Below, piece by piece: positions 17,859 to 26,253 of a stretch of 64,000 nucleotides of DNA. This DNA is from Flagellimonas marinaquae. Lineage in GTDB: Bacteria; Bacteroidota; Bacteroidia; Flavobacteriales; Flavobacteriaceae. Location of the stretch: assembly GCF_023716465.1 (NCBI RefSeq), contig NZ_CP092415.1, positions 3,077,501-3,141,500 on the forward strand. The letters are read 5' to 3'. The position numbers and the translations under genes were made by a program. The notes beneath the pieces are model-generated. The model was not told the origin of the DNA, did no database searches, and saw nothing but the letters and a program-made list of their open reading frames with translations. Every line of letters begins with the position of its first letter. Position 1 is the first letter of the stretch.

Positions 17859-18581
17859 ATGTGCTACAAACCATCGATAAAATTTTCGGGTATCAGTTAT
17901 ATTCTGCTGTTCGTTGCTGGATTTTATGCTAACTTTTTTGTTTTGGAAAAACTGGTAGTTCCCTCAGATCCAGAAATTACTGTCAGCAATTTTGTTGAAT
18001 TTCGCTCATTGTTCCGTCAAGGGATATTAGGTTTTGTTGTGATGCTACTTTTTGATATCTCCTTGGTAGGCTCGTTGTATTTTGTAACACATCACGTCAA
18101 CAAAAAAGTGACCATTTTCGCATCTCTGTTGCGACTCTCCCATGCATTGGTTTTTACTGTCGCATTGATGAGTTTGTTCAGTATTTACCGAAATACACAC
18201 CCATCCTTAATAATGGATGAAAAGCAATTGCAGGAGTTGGTAATTGCCGCACTGGCCAATTTTAATGCAACTTGGAATATTGGATTGTTGCTCTTTGGAA
18301 TGCACTTGTTGGTTTTGGGGTACCTCTGTTTAAAATCCCATAGGATTGCAAACGGCATTGGAGGAATACTGCTTTTAGCGGCTTCTGGGTACCTATTGGA
18401 TGGTTTGGCCAAACTCTTTCTGGACAGCTACAAAAATTACAAGGAAACTTTTGAAATAGTGGTACTTATCTGCGGTGTATTGGGTGAATTGACTTTTACG
18501 ATTTGGTTGTTGTTCCAAGGATTCTGGACAAACCGGTTTAATAGAAAGTACAACTGGTCGGGTCGTACTACCGAGAACTGA
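17859..18581 (+). CDS. DUF4386 family membrane protein
   Basis: A 240-aa integral membrane protein with about six hydrophobic segments. It matches the DUF4386 pattern in GISYILLFVAGFYANFFV, FRSLFRQGILGFVVMLLFDI and LLLFGMHLLVLGYLCLKS. The family has no assigned function but is often found beside stress regulators. It lies between two Crp/Fnr paralogues, and its last 14 bp overlap the end of the convergent regulator gene. Transcription should start from the promoter at 17788-17835. Confidence 0.88.
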   Translation: MCYKPSIKFSGISYILLFVAGFYANFFVLEKLVVPSDPEITVSNFVEFRSLFRQGILGFVVMLLFDISLVGSLYFVTHHVNKKVTIFASLLRLSHALVFTVALMSLFSIYRNTHPSLIMDEKQLQELVIAALANFNATWNIGLLLFGMHLLVLGYLCLKSHRIANGIGGILLLAASGYLLDGLAKLFLDSYKNYKETFEIVVLICGVLGELTFTIWLLFQGFWTNRFNRKYNWSGRTTEN

Positions 18582-19143
18582 TGCGTTTTCGTATCCTGCT
18601 CAACGATTCAGGTTTTATGCCCAGGTAACTTGCCAAATGGTACTGTGGGATACGCTGTAAAAGGTCAGGCCTATTTTCCAATAGGTCTATGTATCGTTTT
18701 TCTGGACTGGAAATCATGAACTGGGCCAATTTATCCTGGTACGTTCCAAGTTCCTCCTCCACAGAAACCCTACAAATGGATTCGAAGGCAGGTACATGTT
18801 TGAATAGTTTTTTCTCGCTTGTTCTTGATAAGATAGCCAATCTACAGTCTTCAATGCATTCCAGATAATGGTTGGAGGGAATTTTAAGATGATAACTCTG
18901 CAAGGAAGAAATAGCATCTTGCTCAACATAGAATTCCGTGGTTTTTTCTTCACCATCTACCATATAATACTTCCGTACCAGCCCCTGTATGTTAAAATAG
19001 GACTCGTTGGAAACCTGACCTTCGCGCAATAAAATATGACCTTTCGAAAATTTATGGATAGGAATACATTGGGTCACGACCAAGGCTTCCTCATCGGTCA
19101 GGGTCAGAGCATTTTCCAACAATTGGACAATTTCACTTTTCAA
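18568..19143 (-). CDS. Crp/Fnr family transcriptional regulator (paralogue 2)
   Basis: A 191-aa protein, the same length as the 17110 paralogue. It has the effector barrel (GHILLREGQVSNESYFNIQG near residues 35-54) and a C-terminal HTH, QYHLASYLGIKPESLSRIRK. The start is again TTG (19141-19143), with an in-frame stop a few codons upstream. It converges on the DUF4386 gene with a 14-bp overlap of the coding ends, so the two transcripts may interfere. No Fnr-type cysteines are seen. Confidence 0.93.
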   Translation of the reverse strand: MKSEIVQLLENALTLTDEEALVVTQCIPIHKFSKGHILLREGQVSNESYFNIQGLVRKYYMVDGEEKTTEFYVEQDAISSLQSYHLKIPSNHYLECIEDCRLAILSRTSEKKLFKHVPAFESICRVSVEEELGTYQDKLAQFMISSPEKRYIDLLENRPDLLQRIPQYHLASYLGIKPESLSRIRKRISSR

Positions 19144-19240
19144 TACGATCTTTTAGATGTTTGACGCTGCTCTCAAGATAACAAATCCATGCACAAGTTC
19201 GTATTTAAACCTTGGTTTTACCCCAAAAATGGTCCAAGCA

Positions 19241-19711
19241 CTAATCTTTTGAAGTAATTCGAAGGTAATAACCATCAGGGTCTATCAAACGGAAATCAGT
19301 GAGACCCCAATTTTGCTTTTTTAAGTCGGAATGTATCGGATATCCGTTTGATTTCACTTTCTGATACAACTCGCCAATGTCTTCGACCTCTATAACAATT
19401 TCCGTTCCATAACCTTTTTGGATGCTTTTTAGCTTGGGATCAAAATAATGGTCTGGGGAAAGTTTTAGTATGGGACCAATCCCCAACACTACACCACCTT
19501 TAGTTACGACTTGATACGATGGGTCTGGTTTTTCTCCCGCCATGGTGAAGCCAAGAACATCTGTGTAAAAGTTAATGGATGCTTCCATATCGGATGTAAA
19601 CAGTTCCAATCGAAGTGTCGTTTCTTGAGATGAGGAGCCATTGCTTTCCCTTTTACAAGAAACAATGGTCAATAAAAGTGTTATGATTAAAGTTGATATA
19701 CGATTTATCAT
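19241..19711 (-). CDS. VOC (glyoxalase/bleomycin-resistance) superfamily lipoprotein
   Basis: A 156-aa protein with a lipoprotein signal ending in LLTIVSC (Cys19) and one VOC domain: LRLELFTSDMEASINFYTDV at its start and FRLIDPDGYYLRI, with the metal-binding-type Asp/Tyr region, at the end. Being secreted to the envelope is unusual for a VOC protein. Substrate unknown. Its promoter at 19781-19828 places it in the Crp/Fnr-like set. Confidence 0.88.
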   Translation of the reverse strand: MINRISTLIITLLLTIVSCKRESNGSSSQETTLRLELFTSDMEASINFYTDVLGFTMAGEKPDPSYQVVTKGGVVLGIGPILKLSPDHYFDPKLKSIQKGYGTEIVIEVEDIGELYQKVKSNGYPIHSDLKKQNWGLTDFRLIDPDGYYLRITSKD

Positions 19712-19780
19712 GATGGAAAATTATGGATGTGATTTAAAGATCTTATAAAAGCAAAGCGACTTCATCATCGCATACTTTTA

Positions 19781-19828
19781 CAAAGAAAACCAAGTATTGC
19801 CCTAATTTTCTTAAGCTACATTAATAAG
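19781..19828 (-). promoter_or_regulatory. Crp/Fnr-type operator plus promoter of the VOC lipoprotein gene
   Basis: TTTCTTAA-N6-TTAATAAG (19807-19828) followed on the minus strand after 18 nt by TTTCTTTG (19781-19788), a -7 box lacking the leading TA. It lies 70 bp before the start codon, so the leader is longer than at the other sites. Confidence 0.7.
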
Positions 19829-19935
19829 GATGATTTTTGGTCTACTAGGTTTGCCCGGCCCTGTTTTGGATAGGATGTTGCTTCAATAGGAAGTAGGGTA
19901 CATTGATCCTTTTAGTCGATTATAAAATGGGAAGC

Positions 19936-20511
19936 CTAGGGTGTGATCAATGCATTTACCCGTTTCTGCAATTCCGGTAGTACCTGTTTACCGAACCAAG
20001 GGTTTTTTTGCAACCAAAACCTATTTCGTGGAGATGGGTGGGGGAGTACAAAATATTTGGGCAAATAAATATTATAGTTGTTCACGGTCTCGGTCAGGTT
20101 TCTTTTCATAGTACCTCCCAAGTAATGGTTTTGGGCATACTGGCCTATTAAAATAATGAGATCGAGGTTGGGCATTTGGTCCATTAATGGATTGTGCCAT
20201 TTTGGAGCGCATTCGGGTCGAGGAGGCAGATCCCCGGATTTTCCCTTGCCTGGATAGCAAAACCCCATGGGAATCAATGCAAATAACTGTTGGTTGTAAA
20301 ATTGTTGTTCTGTTACATTGAGCCACTCCCTCAGTTTTTTTCCGCTTGGGTCGTCCCAAGGTACACCTGTTTGGTGAACTTTGGCTCCCGGGGCTTGTCC
20401 AATAATAGCGATTTTGGATTTTGGATGGGCCGCAACAATAGGTCTTGGTCCCAATGCCAAATGTTTTTCGCAGAGGTTACAGTCTTGGATTTGATGTAAG
20501 AGTTGATCCAT
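19936..20511 (-). CDS. Uracil-DNA glycosylase family protein
   Basis: A 191-aa protein with the UDG fold: IAIIGQAPGAKVHQTGVPW (the GQxPG-type water-activating loop), LIPMGFCYPGKG, and the C-terminal HPSPRNRFWL, which corresponds to the HPSP uracil-binding segment. CNLCEKH at the N-terminus is reminiscent of the cysteine region of family 4/5 UDGs, though only two cysteines are visible there and a full cluster site is doubtful. It would remove uracil from DNA. It lies 19 bp downstream of the unknown gene 20531-20872. Confidence 0.88.
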   Translation of the reverse strand: MDQLLHQIQDCNLCEKHLALGPRPIVAAHPKSKIAIIGQAPGAKVHQTGVPWDDPSGKKLREWLNVTEQQFYNQQLFALIPMGFCYPGKGKSGDLPPRPECAPKWHNPLMDQMPNLDLIILIGQYAQNHYLGGTMKRNLTETVNNYNIYLPKYFVLPHPSPRNRFWLQKNPWFGKQVLPELQKRVNALITP

Positions 20512-20530
20512 TTGGGCTTAATTTACCTTT

Positions 20531-20872
20531 TTACTTGGTAAAAAGCTCGTAAATCGCCTGCTTTTCTTCTAAAGTAAATTTTTTGTCCTTGAACCAGTCG
20601 TGTACTTCAATTTTTTTGTTTTCTATTTGTGCTTCCCTAATGGCATTTATGGATACCAAATGCCAATGCACCCCGCGTTGACGATATACGGAATAACCGA
20701 TATCTTCCATAATATAAGAGGGTTTAGGGTAGTTCACCAAGCGGGTCCCGTTTTTTAGTATGGCCAAAGTTTTGGTAAGTTCTACAACTACAGAAAAGGT
20801 ATAGCGCTTAAAATCATCGAACCCATCTTGGGTCACATTGTATACTTTATCTCCGATTTCTAGTGGTCTCAT
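20531..20872 (-). CDS. Hypothetical protein, function unknown
   Basis: A 113-aa soluble protein I do not recognise. The first 70 residues look like a small beta-barrel (IGDKVYNVTQDG, then FSVVVELTKTLAILKNGTRL), and the last 40 are helical with HDWFKDKKFTLEEKQAIYEL. No signal peptide is present. It lies upstream of the UDG-family gene with a 19-bp gap and is probably cotranscribed with it. Confidence 0.7.
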   Translation of the reverse strand: MRPLEIGDKVYNVTQDGFDDFKRYTFSVVVELTKTLAILKNGTRLVNYPKPSYIMEDIGYSVYRQRGVHWHLVSINAIREAQIENKKIEVHDWFKDKKFTLEEKQAIYELFTK

Positions 20873-21042
20873 AGGCTACTGGCCGCCAAAAATAAAAGCC
20901 TATTCATAGTATACCTAAGGAATGTTTGATTTGTTATCAACAGTGCTGAGTGGGGAAATATGTTCCTCTGAACTTTATATAATAGGGCCCTTGCATAGAA
21001 TAGTATTTTTTAAAGATATCCTAACTGGTGGGTATAGAATTT

Positions 21043-22314
21043 TTATTGTAAACCTTTTATTAGTTCCTTTAAAACTGTATCGGTCCCTTTAAGCAAATCG
21101 CTGCGTGTCTCGGTTATCAAATTATCTGGTTGCAGGGCCGTGTTTCCTTGATTGGATAAACGGAAAAGTCTTTTGGAATAGGTTATCGTTAATTTTGAAT
21201 TGGGCAATGTAAAACTGTCCATATCTTGGTATCCATTTGGATTGGAACCGGTGGGCTGACCTACAACTTTTGCGTTCAACAGTTGTTTAAATAGCGCTGC
21301 ATTGCTGGTACCTGCGGAAAAAGTTCTGTTGCTTGTCAATACATACACCCCGTTTTCCCAGTCTATGGAATCGGCAAGGTTCAGGGCATAGGCCAAAACC
21401 ACGCCGACATATAGATCGCCGCCACCATTGTTGCGCATATCTATCACCACCTGTTTTATCTGATTCGCAGAAATAGAGCCAACCAGCTCTTCCCCAAAGA
21501 CCTGCATCTGTGCAAAGGTCGGGTAGCTTTCAAAATTAATATAGAGAGCCTTGGTACCTTGGATAGGTGCGTACCACAAATAGCGGAATTTGGGGTTGTA
21601 TGGTTTGGTTATTTCGGGCACTCCGCTGCTTACATGAACAAAATCCGTTGTTTTATGGTATGAAGCTTCATCTATGGCCTCCAATGTTATTTTTACTTCC
21701 GTATTATCTGGATCTAGGAAAGTAAACACGGCTTCTTGTTCGTTCTTAGTAATGTCAAGCGCCAAGAGCAATTCGCTGATATTCATATAACTTCCTGTCC
21801 TGATGCTTTGTGAGTATTCGTTTTCCACAAACTGGGCCACTTCGGAAACCTTGGCCATAACTTCTTCGATCGGAACGCCATCAATGGCGGACAATCTTAG
21901 TTTCAACAAGTTTTCATATGATTTGTCCGCCTTTATTACATACCATCCCTGATCTATAAATTTGACCTCAAAAGGAAACCGATGTATGGGCACATTTCTT
22001 AACGATACAGCCGTATGGCCATCATTCACGAGTCTTGTTAACCGCATTAGTTCCAGAATGATTTGAAAATCGCCCAAATTATCGACACGGTCGTAAATAG
22101 CGTTCCACTCCTTGGTAAATTCCCCTTCGGTCACCGAATGAAAAAGATGGATGTGTCTTTCTTCCAACGAAGACCTGTATGTTTTAAGATCCTCTTGCCA
22201 ATCTATTTTGTCAGCTGTTTGGGCAAACAGTATATTCAATACTGTAGAGATGATAAGAATCAAAAAATAAATCAATACTTTGTGTAGGGTCCCCATACGA
22301 CTATTTATTTTCAA
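21043..22314 (-). CDS. S41 family (tail-specific/C-terminal processing-like) peptidase
   Basis: A 423-aa exported protein; a signal anchor spans about residues 12-30. The catalytic core has the S41 patterns VVIDMRNNGGGDLYVG and VYVLTSNRTFSAGTSNAALF (nucleophile Ser in TFSAG), followed by VVGQPTGSNPNGYQ. No PDZ domain is obvious, and the N-terminal helical part has the 'DWQEDLKTYRSSLEERH' start common in Bacteroidota members. Its start overlaps the upstream serine hydrolase stop by 14 bp, so it is the last gene of the operon driven from 24174-24225. Confidence 0.9.
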   Translation of the reverse strand: MKINSRMGTLHKVLIYFLILIISTVLNILFAQTADKIDWQEDLKTYRSSLEERHIHLFHSVTEGEFTKEWNAIYDRVDNLGDFQIILELMRLTRLVNDGHTAVSLRNVPIHRFPFEVKFIDQGWYVIKADKSYENLLKLRLSAIDGVPIEEVMAKVSEVAQFVENEYSQSIRTGSYMNISELLLALDITKNEQEAVFTFLDPDNTEVKITLEAIDEASYHKTTDFVHVSSGVPEITKPYNPKFRYLWYAPIQGTKALYINFESYPTFAQMQVFGEELVGSISANQIKQVVIDMRNNGGGDLYVGVVLAYALNLADSIDWENGVYVLTSNRTFSAGTSNAALFKQLLNAKVVGQPTGSNPNGYQDMDSFTLPNSKLTITYSKRLFRLSNQGNTALQPDNLITETRSDLLKGTDTVLKELIKGLQ

Positions 22315-23434
22315 TTAAGGTAAGTATTTCGAACACCAATTGCGGTATGCTCCTTGAAGCTTCCAATTGGTTCAAGGTACCTGCAATATACGTATCCAGT
22401 TGAGGACAGTACCATAAAAAAGAGGCGGTACTGCCAGTATGACCTATAATTTCCAATTTTGTATCGGTATCAAAAAGGTTTTTGAAAGATACTTTTCGTA
22501 TCCCAAAACCATATTCCATTCCCTTGGTTTCGCGCACCCAATGTTGCATGGCCAAACGGGTTTCTTTTTTTACGATTTTATCGTCTTGAAAGGCTCTTAG
22601 AAATTGGATAAGATCTTGGGTCGTGGACACCAGACCACCACCGCCCCAGTCGGCACTCAAACTTTGAATGGACGATAAAGCAATATCACCAGCATAAAAT
22701 TTGGCCATGGGCAATGGGTTTTTTATGGGAGCTGATTTTAAATTGATATAAGAGGCATCCATTTCCAAAGGTTCAAAAATGAACTGTTGAAAGAACCGAT
22801 CTAAAGTGGTGCCGCTTACGTTTTCAATGATCAGGGCCAAAAGAACATATTCCGTATCGGTGTAATGATAGCCTTGCCCGGGGACAAAATGGGGCACCAT
22901 CTTTTCTTTGGCAAACTCGATCATTTCTTGAGGAGACCAAGATTTACTCGTATCGACCAATAATTGATTGATAACATTCGGACTTCCATCAACTGTGGTG
23001 CCGGTAAAATAATCCGGTAAACCTGAAGTGTGTTGCAATAAATGGGCAATTGTAATGTCTTTGGAGTATGCTTTACCTTCAAACACATGAAGGTTCTTCA
23101 TCAATTGCTCCGGAAGGTACCGGTATATCTTGTCTTCAAAATCCAACTTCTTGCCATCCTTTAAAATACCAATGGCGGTGGCCGTTAGCATTTTAGTGAT
23201 GCTGGCCGTATAAATGGGGTTGTCTATGGACAAAGGGTTTTCTGAACCGTTATCGTTATCGGCCAATTGAATGTCGATGCCTTTGGATTTGGAGTACACC
23301 TGCAAAAAGGCATTGTGTACATTCTCTCTTTCCAATTGGGCATAAAACAATGTTTCGATGTCCTTGTTTGTAGTTTGTTGGCCAAGGCAGGAAAATCCCA
23401 TCAATAGTATTAAACCTGAAAGTATAGTTTTCAT
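22301..23434 (-). CDS. Exported serine hydrolase (class C beta-lactamase family)
   Basis: A 377-aa periplasmic hydrolase with a signal peptide ending near GFSCLGQQ. The SxxK motif is Ser78-Ile-Thr-Lys81. The second box reads YTD (in YHYTDTEY) rather than YxN, and the third box is HTG (GHTGSTASF), as in esterase/DD-peptidase members. The middle gene of a three-gene operon: it starts 37 bp after the outer-membrane protein gene and overlaps the S41 peptidase by 14 bp. The combination suggests envelope peptide or ester turnover; substrate unknown. Confidence 0.9.
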   Translation of the reverse strand: MKTILSGLILLMGFSCLGQQTTNKDIETLFYAQLERENVHNAFLQVYSKSKGIDIQLADNDNGSENPLSIDNPIYTASITKMLTATAIGILKDGKKLDFEDKIYRYLPEQLMKNLHVFEGKAYSKDITIAHLLQHTSGLPDYFTGTTVDGSPNVINQLLVDTSKSWSPQEMIEFAKEKMVPHFVPGQGYHYTDTEYVLLALIIENVSGTTLDRFFQQFIFEPLEMDASYINLKSAPIKNPLPMAKFYAGDIALSSIQSLSADWGGGGLVSTTQDLIQFLRAFQDDKIVKKETRLAMQHWVRETKGMEYGFGIRKVSFKNLFDTDTKLEIIGHTGSTASFLWYCPQLDTYIAGTLNQLEASRSIPQLVFEILTLIENK

Positions 23435-23471
23435 ATTGCTAATTATAAAAATGGTTTGATCGTTCTTTAAA

Positions 23472-24116
23472 TTAAAATTTTATCCCCACATACAGGTTGG
23501 GCTCAAAAAGGAAATAGGATTTCCATTTATTGTCCAATTGTTTAAATGCCTCCGGGGTGTTGGTATCGAACATCCAGTTTTGGCAATGGATCTGAGGTTC
23601 TATAAATATGCGTTTCTTTTTGCCAAAAGCAATGTGATAACCAAGGTGATACGAGGTATAGAGCTTAAAGCCGTTCGCTATTTTTTTGTCGTTCAAATCC
23701 AAATACGTTTTGTATTGGGGCAATACTTCCACCGAGGCGAACAATCCTTTCCAGAGCATGCGTTGGTACGATATTCCTATGCCTGTTTCCCTCAGATAAC
23801 CGGGATAGAACTCAGTTTCAGAATCTATTTTGTCCAAAAGGCCATCCCACCATTGAATGCCCATGGGCTGAAACAACCTCCAAGTAGCGAATTTGACCCC
23901 AATGATGTTCTTTGAATCCAATTCGCGCTTTACGTGAAGCTCAATGTGCTGGGTGTTGGTTCTTTGTCCTCCTTCACCAATGTTGGCCAAGATAATTGCC
24001 GGAAAGCTGGCCCTGTATTTGAACGCCGAACCATTATTGTTCAATGATTCGGTGTTGTCCTGTGCAAAAGCATTGAAAGTACAAAGTGTTAGGCAGATGA
24101 TAATTAGTTTTTTCAT
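23472..24116 (-). CDS. Predicted outer-membrane protein, function unknown
   Basis: A 214-aa protein with a clear signal peptide (residues 1-18, cleaved at FAQD) and a beta-strand-rich body with many aromatic residues (YKTYLDLNDKKIANGFKLYT, LGYHIAFGKKKRIFIEP), ending in FEPNLYVGIKF with the terminal Phe of outer-membrane barrels. I do not recognise a named family. It is the first gene of the operon preceded by the conserved operator at 24203-24225. Confidence 0.75.
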   Translation of the reverse strand: MKKLIIICLTLCTFNAFAQDNTESLNNNGSAFKYRASFPAIILANIGEGGQRTNTQHIELHVKRELDSKNIIGVKFATWRLFQPMGIQWWDGLLDKIDSETEFYPGYLRETGIGISYQRMLWKGLFASVEVLPQYKTYLDLNDKKIANGFKLYTSYHLGYHIAFGKKKRIFIEPQIHCQNWMFDTNTPEAFKQLDNKWKSYFLFEPNLYVGIKF

Positions 24117-24173
24117 TTTTGATAATTGTTTGACTGTTCGTTTTTTGATGTATGATTACTTAATTTGATGATG

Positions 24174-24225
24174 CAAAGAAATCCCTGAACGGAAGGCCAA
24201 TCGTACTGAATTATGATTTCAAACC
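24174..24225 (-). promoter_or_regulatory. Operator A and promoter of the OMP/serine hydrolase/S41 operon
   Basis: A 23-bp element (24203-24225, core ATCATAATTCAGTAC on the minus strand) is followed by 21 nt and the -7 box TTTCTTTG (24174-24181). The element and its exact spacing recur at 27366-27417 and 62712-62763. All three lie in front of operons adjacent to, or near, TolB-TPR-AraC regulators, so it is a candidate activator site for them. Confidence 0.75.
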
Positions 24226-24303
24226 TTTTTTTGTTTGAGTCCTGGAGTCTCTACTTTCTTTTATTGACACGATGAGAACTAGCATGGGGAAAGCATAAAA
24301 AAA

Positions 24304-24326
24304 GCCCAACATTTAACCTGTTGGGC
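24304..24326. terminator. Bidirectional rho-independent terminator
   Basis: A perfect 8-bp stem GCCCAACA/TGTTGGGC with a 7-nt loop. On the minus strand it is followed by seven T, on the plus strand by five T after one C. It lies 27 bp after the stop of the Vat-like gene and closes that operon before operator A. Confidence 0.88.
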
Positions 24327-24352
24327 CTTTTTGCAAAAGATAGCTTTATGGT

Positions 24353-24970
24353 TTAGAGCAAGGTCTCTGGACCCCTAGTGAGTTTATGTACATTTTGGGT
24401 GATTTTTTCAATATCCCAATCCCACCATTGCAGTTCCAATAGTTTTGAGATGATATCCTCGGAAAAACGCTTTTTTATTTTTTTCGCTGGATTTCCGCCA
24501 ACTATAGTGTAGGGTTCCACATCTTTTGTGACTACAGCCTTCGTGGCAATAATGGCTCCATCACCAATTTTTACCCCTGGCATAAGGGTTGCACCGTGCC
24601 CGATCCATACATCATTCCCGATAACCGTGTCCCCTTTGGTCGGGTAACTTTTGTCTTTCATGGCATCTTGCCAAGCACCGCCGAAAATGGCAAAAGGGTA
24701 CGCAGATGTCGCTTCTGTTAAATGATTGCCCCCGTTCATTATAAAAGTGGCGTCCGATGCGATCATACAAAACTTACCGATAATGAGCTTGTCCCCAACA
24801 AAATCAAAATGATATTTTACGTTTTTCTCAAAATTGCCTACATCTTCAAAATCATCGTAATAGGTATAATCACCAACTACTATGTTAGGGTTGTTGATGT
24901 AGTTTTTTAAAAAACATAGATTTTTGTAATTCGCCAATGGGTAAACCGTATTTGGGTCAGGAATTTTCAT
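24353..24970 (-). CDS. Vat-like xenobiotic O-acetyltransferase (hexapeptide repeat, CatB family)
   Basis: A 205-aa left-handed beta-helix acetyltransferase. Its start, [20 protein letters not shown], and the segments [37 protein letters not shown] (with the catalytic His), [19 protein letters not shown] and [14 protein letters not shown] follow the streptogramin A acetyltransferase (Vat) pattern closely. Environmental Vat/CatB-like proteins are not always resistance enzymes, so activity is not proven. The start overlaps the upstream membrane protein gene by 4 bp; it is the last gene of the operator B operon and is followed by a terminator. Confidence 0.9.
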   Translation of the reverse strand: MKIPDPNTVYPLANYKNLCFLKNYINNPNIVVGDYTYYDDFEDVGNFEKNVKYHFDFVGDKLIIGKFCMIASDATFIMNGGNHLTEATSAYPFAIFGGAWQDAMKDKSYPTKGDTVIGNDVWIGHGATLMPGVKIGDGAIIATKAVVTKDVEPYTIVGGNPAKKIKKRFSEDIISKLLELQWWDWDIEKITQNVHKLTRGPETLL

Positions 24971-25350
24971 AAAGTTTCAATTTGTTTTGATGATTTGAAC
25001 AATGCAAAGGCCAAGTACAGGGTGATAACGGCCTGGACTTTTTCAATATTGGTTTCTGCCATAAGGTTACCAAGGGTATTCAATATAAAAAACACCGAAA
25101 ATACCAATAGTATCCTTTTTATTACCTTATCCGTAAAAATAGGTTTTATAATCTTGTTTTTCATAGCTAGGACTATCCCTAGAAATAGCATTGTTGCCAA
25201 TGCAAATCCTTCCAATACGAAAAGTTTTTCAATGGAATCGATTTTACCGCCCCATACAATATGATGTGGTACTATTTGCATAACGATGGCTAAATGCATT
25301 GCGCAGTAACCCGATACAATAATTAATATCCCTTTTTCCCAAGTTTTCAT
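24967..25350 (-). CDS. Four-helix membrane protein, function unknown
   Basis: A 127-aa protein with four hydrophobic segments (about residues 7-27, 44-64, 80-98 and 104-120). No family is recognised with confidence; it resembles small integral membrane proteins of the DoxX/DUF417 size class without their motifs. It overlaps the Vat-like gene by 4 bp and starts 12 bp after the SDR gene, so it is an operon member. Confidence 0.7.
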   Translation of the reverse strand: MKTWEKGILIIVSGYCAMHLAIVMQIVPHHIVWGGKIDSIEKLFVLEGFALATMLFLGIVLAMKNKIIKPIFTDKVIKRILLVFSVFFILNTLGNLMAETNIEKVQAVITLYLAFALFKSSKQIETL

Positions 25351-25362
25351 GGCAGGTTCAGT

Positions 25363-26235
25363 TTAATCTTTCAGGGTTTTGGCCACTTCAATGTAATGCT
25401 CCTTTAAGCGATGTTCTCCATAAGTTGGTGCAATATGGTCCTCTGCCATTAAGGTCAAAAAGAACTCGATCGGGCCATAGGTTTTTACACTGGTAAAGGT
25501 TCTGAGGAACCAGATGGTAAGTTTTCTCGACCAATCGGGTAAATGAACGATTTTTACGGGTTTGTCCAATGCGGTCAGGGCCAGTTCTCCAATTGCATTC
25601 AGGCTAAGCACATCGGGTCCTCCAATGGTCAATTCTTTAGGTTGTTCGTCCAATGAATTTACAATGGTCCTCGCCAGATCTTCACCATGTATTGGGTTGA
25701 ATTTTTGATTGCCAGACCCGAACACGTACACCCGACCGGATTTGGCCATGTGTAAAAAGTCTTTCATATCCGAAAAAAATCCATTTGGTCTTACTATTGT
25801 ATAGTCCAGTCCGGAAGATTTAAGGGCATCGACAAACTTTTCCTTGGCCTCGAAAATTTTTAGGTCTCTATATTTGTCCCCATCGATTGCAGAAACATAA
25901 ACAAAGTGGTTTACACGGGCTTTTTTGGCTTCTTCCAATAAATTCATATTGGCCTTATAATCTACATCCATATAGGTAAGGCCGTCTTTTTGCCGGGTAA
26001 TGCCAACGGTTGATATTACCGTGTCAATACCTTTACAAATGTCCCGCAAGGATTCCGGTTTGGTAATCTCGGCTTGTTTAAGCTCTAAATAATTTTCATC
26101 GGTGATTTTTAGTTTCTCAGGATTACGGACAATGGCTACTACCTGATTTTCTTTTGCAATCAATTCTTTTAATAAGTAAGTCCCTAAATACCCTGTGGCG
26201 CCTGCCAATAATACGTTGGTATGTTTCATTGTCAA
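25363..26235 (-). CDS. NAD(P)-binding atypical SDR (NmrA/YbjT-like)
   Basis: A 290-aa Rossmann-fold protein. The dinucleotide motif is LLAGATGYLGTYLLKEL near the N-terminus, followed by VVAIVRNPEKL and DTVISTVGITRQKDG. The YxxxK catalytic pair is absent at its usual place, and VRPNGFFSDMKDFL with GSGNQKFNPIHGEDLAR is characteristic of atypical NmrA/YbjT-like members, which sense or reduce redox substrates. It follows the serine hydrolase gene by 18 bp in the operator B operon. Confidence 0.88.
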   Translation of the reverse strand: MTMKHTNVLLAGATGYLGTYLLKELIAKENQVVAIVRNPEKLKITDENYLELKQAEITKPESLRDICKGIDTVISTVGITRQKDGLTYMDVDYKANMNLLEEAKKARVNHFVYVSAIDGDKYRDLKIFEAKEKFVDALKSSGLDYTIVRPNGFFSDMKDFLHMAKSGRVYVFGSGNQKFNPIHGEDLARTIVNSLDEQPKELTIGGPDVLSLNAIGELALTALDKPVKIVHLPDWSRKLTIWFLRTFTSVKTYGPIEFFLTLMAEDHIAPTYGEHRLKEHYIEVAKTLKD

Positions 26236-26253
26236 TATATGTAGAGGGTTATA

